Assembly: GCA_048498415.1 (NCBI GenBank)
Contig: JBEHYA010000082.1
Location: 1 to 9,144, forward strand
Length of the DNA stretch: 9,144 bases
Direction of reading: 5' to 3'
Origin: JBEHYA01 sp048498415
GTDB lineage: Bacteria > Pseudomonadota > Alphaproteobacteria > UBA9219 > RGZA01
Positions 5,943-9,144 of the stretch are shown piece after piece (the first letter of the stretch is position 1; every line of letters begins with the position of its first letter). The notes beneath the pieces were generated by a model that did no database searches, had not been told where the DNA came from, and saw only the letters and a program-made list of their open reading frames with translations. Both the position numbers and the translations under genes were made by a program.

Positions 5943-7046
5943 TTAAGCCGCCAGTTCCTTTAATACCGCATCGCCCATCGCCTGCGTGCCAACGGGCTTC
6001 ACGCCTGCCGCCGCAATATCGCCGGTGCGGATGTTTTTCTCCAGTACGCTTGTGACGGCCTTCTGCACGGCATCCGCCGCTTCCGGCATATCGAAGGAAT
6101 ATTTAAGCGCCATGCCGAAGCTGAGAATGCTGGCCAATGGGTTCGCCTTATCCTGACCGGCAATATCCGGGGCGCTGCCATGCACGGGTTCATACATTGC
6201 CGCGCGCTTGCCGGTTGCATCGGCCGCGCCAAGGCTGGCGGAGGGCAGCATGCCGATCGAGCCCGTGAGCATCGCCGCTTCATCCGACAGAATATCGCCG
6301 AACAGATTATCCGTCACGATCACGTCGTAGTTTTTGGGCTGGCGCAGCAGCATCATCGCCATGGCATCGGCATACATGTGGCTAAGTTCCACATCTTTAA
6401 ATTCCTTGGCATGCAGCGCGGTTACGTCTTCGCGCCACAGGCGGCCTGCTTCCATCACGTTGCCCTTCTCGCAGGAACACACCTTGTTCTTGCGTTTCCG
6501 CGCCAGTTCAAACGCCACCGCCGCCACGCGCTGAATTTCCGGCGTGGTATAGACCTGCGTATTCACGCCGCGGCGGTTGCCATTGCCGATATCCGTAATG
6601 CCGCGCGGCTCGCCGAAATACACGCCGCCCGTCAGCTCGCGCACGATCATGATATCCAGACCCTTCACCACTTCCGGCTTCAGCGTGCTGGCATCCACCA
6701 GCGCATCAAACACAATCGCCGGGCGCAGGTTCGCGAATAAATCCAGTTCCTTGCGGAGTTTCAAAAGCGCCGCTTCCGGGCGGTTCTGGTAGCCAATATT
6801 TTCCCATTGCGGCCCGCCCACCGCGCCCAGCATCACGGCGTCCGCCTGCTTGGCATCCGCCAACGTCTTATCCGCCAGCGGCGTCTTGTATTTATCGAAG
6901 GCCGTGCCGCCCACGCTGTCTTCGCTCACGTTAAAACGCGCGCCTTTTTTGTCTTTGAGCCAGCTAATCAGCTTCTTCACCGGCTCCATCACTTCATGGC
7001 CAATGCCGTCACCCGGCAGCACGAGAATTTTGTATTCTTTTGTCAT
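5943..7046 (-). CDS. leuB: 3-Isopropylmalate dehydrogenase
   Basis: LeuB oxidatively decarboxylates (2R,3S)-3-isopropylmalate with NAD+ to 2-oxoisocaproate, the third step of leucine synthesis, as a cytoplasmic homodimer. The 367 residues match family length. Visible landmarks: VLPGDGIGHEVM (9-20), GAVGGPQW (74-81), the R-rich substrate stretch LLKLRKELDLFANLRP (94-109), catalytic Tyr143 in GGVYFGEPRG, catalytic Lys194, metal-binding Asp227, Asp251 and Asp255 (NLFGDILSDEAAML), and the NAD-binding EPVHGSAPDIAGQ block (286-298). The lysine context reads CSCEKGNVM, where SVDKANV is more usual. A weak GAGAG ribosome site lies 7 bases before the ATG. It is the last gene of the leuC-leuD-leuB unit, but a repeat of about 150 bp separates it from leuD. 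Its stop is one base from the stop of the convergent transpeptidase-like gene. Confidence 0.97.
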   Translation of the reverse strand: MTKEYKILVLPGDGIGHEVMEPVKKLISWLKDKKGARFNVSEDSVGGTAFDKYKTPLADKTLADAKQADAVMLGAVGGPQWENIGYQNRPEAALLKLRKELDLFANLRPAIVFDALVDASTLKPEVVKGLDIMIVRELTGGVYFGEPRGITDIGNGNRRGVNTQVYTTPEIQRVAAVAFELARKRKNKVCSCEKGNVMEAGRLWREDVTALHAKEFKDVELSHMYADAMAMMLLRQPKNYDVIVTDNLFGDILSDEAAMLTGSIGMLPSASLGAADATGKRAAMYEPVHGSAPDIAGQDKANPLASILSFGMALKYSFDMPEAADAVQKAVTSVLEKNIRTGDIAAAGVKPVGTQAMGDAVLKELAA

Positions 7047-7076
7047 TTCTTTTCTCTCAAAAGTTTCTCTCTAAAT

Positions 7077-7228
7077 CCCCTCTCCCCTTGAGGGAGAGGT
7101 TGCAAGAACTTAGGTTTGCGGCTTCGCAAGCCTTAGTTCTTGCTGGTGAGGGGGTCATCTCTCCGCCGGCAAACCACTTCCCCAGCATCCCCGACCCCTC
7201 ACCTAGCCTCTCCCTCAGGGGGAGAGGA
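7077..7228. repeat. Composite inverted repeat element between leuD and leuB
   Basis: Two inverted copies of a unit face each other. Each has a CT-rich hairpin (cctctccc 7079-7086 with gggagagg 7092-7099; and 7207-7214 with 7220-7227) followed by a GGTGAGGGG-type block (7144-7153; complement at 7193-7203). The left copy is split by the palindrome at 7102-7143. The layout (CT-rich hairpin, then TAGG plus G-rich block, in inverted pairs) resembles the repeat at 48-151. It fills almost the whole leuD-leuB gap and would be transcribed as a structured spacer in the operon mRNA. Confidence 0.82.
7102..7143. repeat. 18-bp-arm palindrome inserted in the left repeat copy
   Basis: Arms 7102-7119 and 7126-7143 are reverse complements with 2 mismatches around a 6-base loop (ggcttc). 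The right copy of the surrounding element has nothing equivalent at the matching point, so this palindrome looks like a separate insertion or an expanded stem-loop. Confidence 0.75.
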
Positions 7229-7234
7229 ATCCTG

Positions 7235-7825
7235 TTACAGCCATGCGGGTCTATTTTTCTCATAAGCGGCAATGGTCGCTTCATGCTGCAACGTCACGCC
7301 AATTGCATCGCGGCCATTTAAAAGGCATTCGCGGCGGAACGCATCCAGCTTGAACGGGAAGCTATTCCCCTGCTCCGTCGCGACCACCATTTTTTCCAGA
7401 TCCACCGTCAGCTTGCGGCCCCCTGAAGCTTCCGCCATCAGCATATCCACCTGCTCCTGCGGCAAAATGACGGGGAGCATGCCGTTCTGGAAGCAGTTGT
7501 TATAGAAAATATCGGCAAAGCTCGGCGCAATCACCGAACGAATCCCGAAATCCGAAAGCGCCCACGGCGCATGTTCGCGGCTCGACCCGCAGCCAAAATT
7601 TTCCCCCGCCACCAGAATGCTGGCATGGCGATAAGGCTCGCGGTTCAAAACAAATTCCGGAATTTCCTTACCATCCGCCGTAAAACGCATCTCATCAAAC
7701 AGATGCTTACCCAGCCCCGTGCGCTTCACAGTCTTCAAAAACTGCTTCGGAATAATCATATCCGTATCGATGTTGATGATCGCGAGCGGCGCGGCAATGC
7801 CGGTAAGTTTGGTAAAAGCCTGCAT
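7235..7825 (-). CDS. leuD: 3-Isopropylmalate dehydratase (isomerase) small subunit
   Basis: LeuD pairs with LeuC to isomerise 2-isopropylmalate to 3-isopropylmalate in leucine synthesis. It supplies the swivelling domain that completes the active site. The protein is 196 residues from ATG 7825, normal for the family. Family blocks are clear: NIDTDMIIPKQFL (18-30), GENFGCGSSREHAPWAL (74-90), FADIFYNNCFQNGMLPV (103-119), and the C-terminal LDAFRRECLLNGRDAIG (160-176). The start at 7825 is preferred over an in-frame ATG at 7849 because GGAG (7833-7836) lies 7 bases before it, the protein then begins MQAFTKL as family members do, and the longer start would overlap the end of leuC. The leuC stop is one base upstream, pointing to translational coupling. 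Confidence 0.96.
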   Translation of the reverse strand: MQAFTKLTGIAAPLAIINIDTDMIIPKQFLKTVKRTGLGKHLFDEMRFTADGKEIPEFVLNREPYRHASILVAGENFGCGSSREHAPWALSDFGIRSVIAPSFADIFYNNCFQNGMLPVILPQEQVDMLMAEASGGRKLTVDLEKMVVATEQGNSFPFKLDAFRRECLLNGRDAIGVTLQHEATIAAYEKNRPAWL

Positions 7826-7826
7826 G

Positions 7827-9144
7827 TTATTTCTCCAGTTCCCGCACATCCGTGAGACGGCCGGTAATCGCCGCGGCCGCCGCCATCGCGGGGCTAACTA
7901 AATGCGTCCGGCCCCCACGGCCCTGCCGGCCTTCGAAGTTGCGGTTAGATGTGGATGCGCAGCGCTCCCCCGGCTTTAATTTATCTTCGTTCATCGCAAG
8001 GCACATCGAGCAGCCCGGCTCGCGCCAATCGAAACCGGCGGCGGTGAAAATCTTGTCCAGGCCTTCTTTCTCGGCCTGTTCTTTCACCAAACCGGAACCC
8101 GGTACCACCATGGCATAAATGCCCGGCGCCACCTTGTGGCCGGCCGCCACCTTGCTGGCCGCGCGCAGATCTTCAATGCGCCCGTTGGTGCAGCTGCCAA
8201 TGAACACTTTATCAATCTTCACGTCCGTCAGCTTCGTGCCCGGCACCAGACCCATATAATTGAGGGCGCGTTCCACGGCGCTTTTTTGCGCGGCATCACT
8301 CATGCCATTGGGGCTGGGTACAATCGCCGTGATGGGGAGCACATCCTGCGGGCTGGTGCCCCAGGTAACCTGCGGCGCGATATCGGCGGCATTCAGCGTC
8401 ACCACCGTATCGTAATGCGCGTCCGCATCACTTGGCAGCGTGCGCCAGAATTCAACCGCCTTCTCCCACACATCGCCTTTCGGCGCCATGGGGCGGCCTT
8501 TTAAATACGTGAATGTCGTTTCATCCGGCGCGATCAGCCCCGCACGTGCGCCCGCTTCAATCGACATATTGCACACGGTCATGCGGCCTTCCATGCTCAT
8601 CGCCTTGAACACATCGCCGCAATATTCAATCACATGGCCAGTGCCGCCGGCGGTGCCGATCTTGCCGATAATCGCCAGCACCACGTCCTTGGGCGTCACG
8701 CCAAAACCCAGCTGGCCTTTGACTTCCACCTTCATATTCTTGGCGGGCTTCATCAGCAGCGTTTGCGTTGCCAGCACATGCTCCACTTCCGAGGTGCCGA
8801 TACCGAACGCCAGCGCGCCAAACGCGCCATGCGTGGAGGTGTGGCTATCGCCGCACACAATCGTCATGCCCGGCTGGGTAAAGCCCTGCTCGGGCCCAAT
8901 GATATGCACAATGCCCTGGCGCTTGTCGCTCATGGCGAAATATTCAACGCCGAACGCTTTTGCGTTTTCTTCCAGCGTCTGCACCTGCACGCGGGATTCT
9001 TCTTCGCGTATGCCCTGCAGCCGGTCTTTGGAGGTCGGCACGTTATGGTCGGCCACGGCCAGCGTGGCCGCCGGCCGGTGCACCTTGCGGCCCGCCATGC
9101 GCAACCCTTCAAACGCCTGCGGCGAGGTGACTTCGTGCACCAGA
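7827..9144 (-). CDS. leuC: 3-Isopropylmalate dehydratase (isomerase) large subunit, N-terminus outside window
   Basis: LeuC carries the [4Fe-4S] cluster of isopropylmalate isomerase, an aconitase-family enzyme acting with LeuD. The gene is cut by the right window edge. The reading frame is open to the end, and the first visible residues Leu-Val-HEVTSPQAFEGLR match the interior of the family's DRHLVHEVTSPQAF block, so the true start lies outside. Counting from the Val codon at 9138-9140, the cluster ligands are Cys317 (GSCTNGR), Cys377 and Cys380 (GCSMCLAMN); compared with the familiar Cys347/407/410 this puts about 30 residues beyond the edge. Other landmarks are CGDSHTSTHGAFG (96-108) and RNFEGRQGRGGRTHLVSP (400-417). 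It is the first visible gene of the leuCDB unit; leuA is not in the window. Confidence 0.97.
   Translation of the reverse strand, partial: LVHEVTSPQAFEGLRMAGRKVHRPAATLAVADHNVPTSKDRLQGIREEESRVQVQTLEENAKAFGVEYFAMSDKRQGIVHIIGPEQGFTQPGMTIVCGDSHTSTHGAFGALAFGIGTSEVEHVLATQTLLMKPAKNMKVEVKGQLGFGVTPKDVVLAIIGKIGTAGGTGHVIEYCGDVFKAMSMEGRMTVCNMSIEAGARAGLIAPDETTFTYLKGRPMAPKGDVWEKAVEFWRTLPSDADAHYDTVVTLNAADIAPQVTWGTSPQDVLPITAIVPSPNGMSDAAQKSAVERALNYMGLVPGTKLTDVKIDKVFIGSCTNGRIEDLRAASKVAAGHKVAPGIYAMVVPGSGLVKEQAEKEGLDKIFTAAGFDWREPGCSMCLAMNEDKLKPGERCASTSNRNFEGRQGRGGRTHLVSPAMAAAAAITGRLTDVRELEK

Noticed and set aside
7057..7284. Small ORFs through the leuD-leuB gap
   Set aside because: They consist of translated repeat sequence and the leuD end; no start signal or conserved product.
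7826..7849. Longer leuD start adding eight residues (MCGNWRNN)
   Set aside because: It overlaps the leuC end, has no family match, and the downstream ATG at 7825 has a well-placed GGAG.
9138..9140. GTG as a start codon for leuC
   Set aside because: The frame is open to the window edge, the codon before it is Leu, and the local sequence matches the interior of LeuC (about residue 31). It is an edge artefact.

Overview
This is a moderately GC-rich bacterial window, most likely from an alphaproteobacterium. That is inferred from the style of the GH13 alpha-glucosidase, the leuC-leuD-leuB gene order and TTAACCA-type sites resembling CtrA half-sites; no rRNA or other marker gene is present to confirm it. 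Five protein genes fill nearly all of the sequence. Four lie on the minus strand and one on the plus strand.

Left part (1-1851): an imperfect inverted repeat (48-151) sits just past the stop of a GH13 alpha-glucosidase-like gene (159-1760, minus). A strong intrinsic terminator (1793-1819) lies upstream of that gene and closes the next unit.

Centre (1852-5941): two divergently transcribed genes with a peptidoglycan theme flank a 301-bp AT-rich intergenic region. The minus-strand gene encodes an 849-residue protein with an N-terminal SLT-type lytic transglycosylase domain and a long Ala/Pro-rich tail carrying putative peptidoglycan-binding-like modules. The plus-strand gene encodes a 412-residue protein with an L,D-transpeptidase-like (YkuD/DUF2778-like) domain and a C-terminal peptidoglycan-binding-like module. 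Neither has a recognisable signal peptide or membrane segment. The shared intergenic region carries three TTAACCA sites, a near-match to the full CtrA box, and a small hairpin with a T-run. This pair is the least ordinary part of the window: it could be a co-regulated set of non-classically exported wall-remodelling or effector enzymes.

Right part (5943-9144): leuC (cut by the window edge), leuD and leuB, all on the minus strand, form a leucine biosynthesis operon. LeuC and LeuD are the two subunits of isopropylmalate isomerase and LeuB is 3-isopropylmalate dehydrogenase. leuC and leuD are separated by one base. leuD and leuB are separated by a composite repeat element (7077-7228) in which one inverted copy appears to be interrupted by a second palindrome. 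leuB converges on the plus-strand transpeptidase-like gene with one base between the two stop codons.
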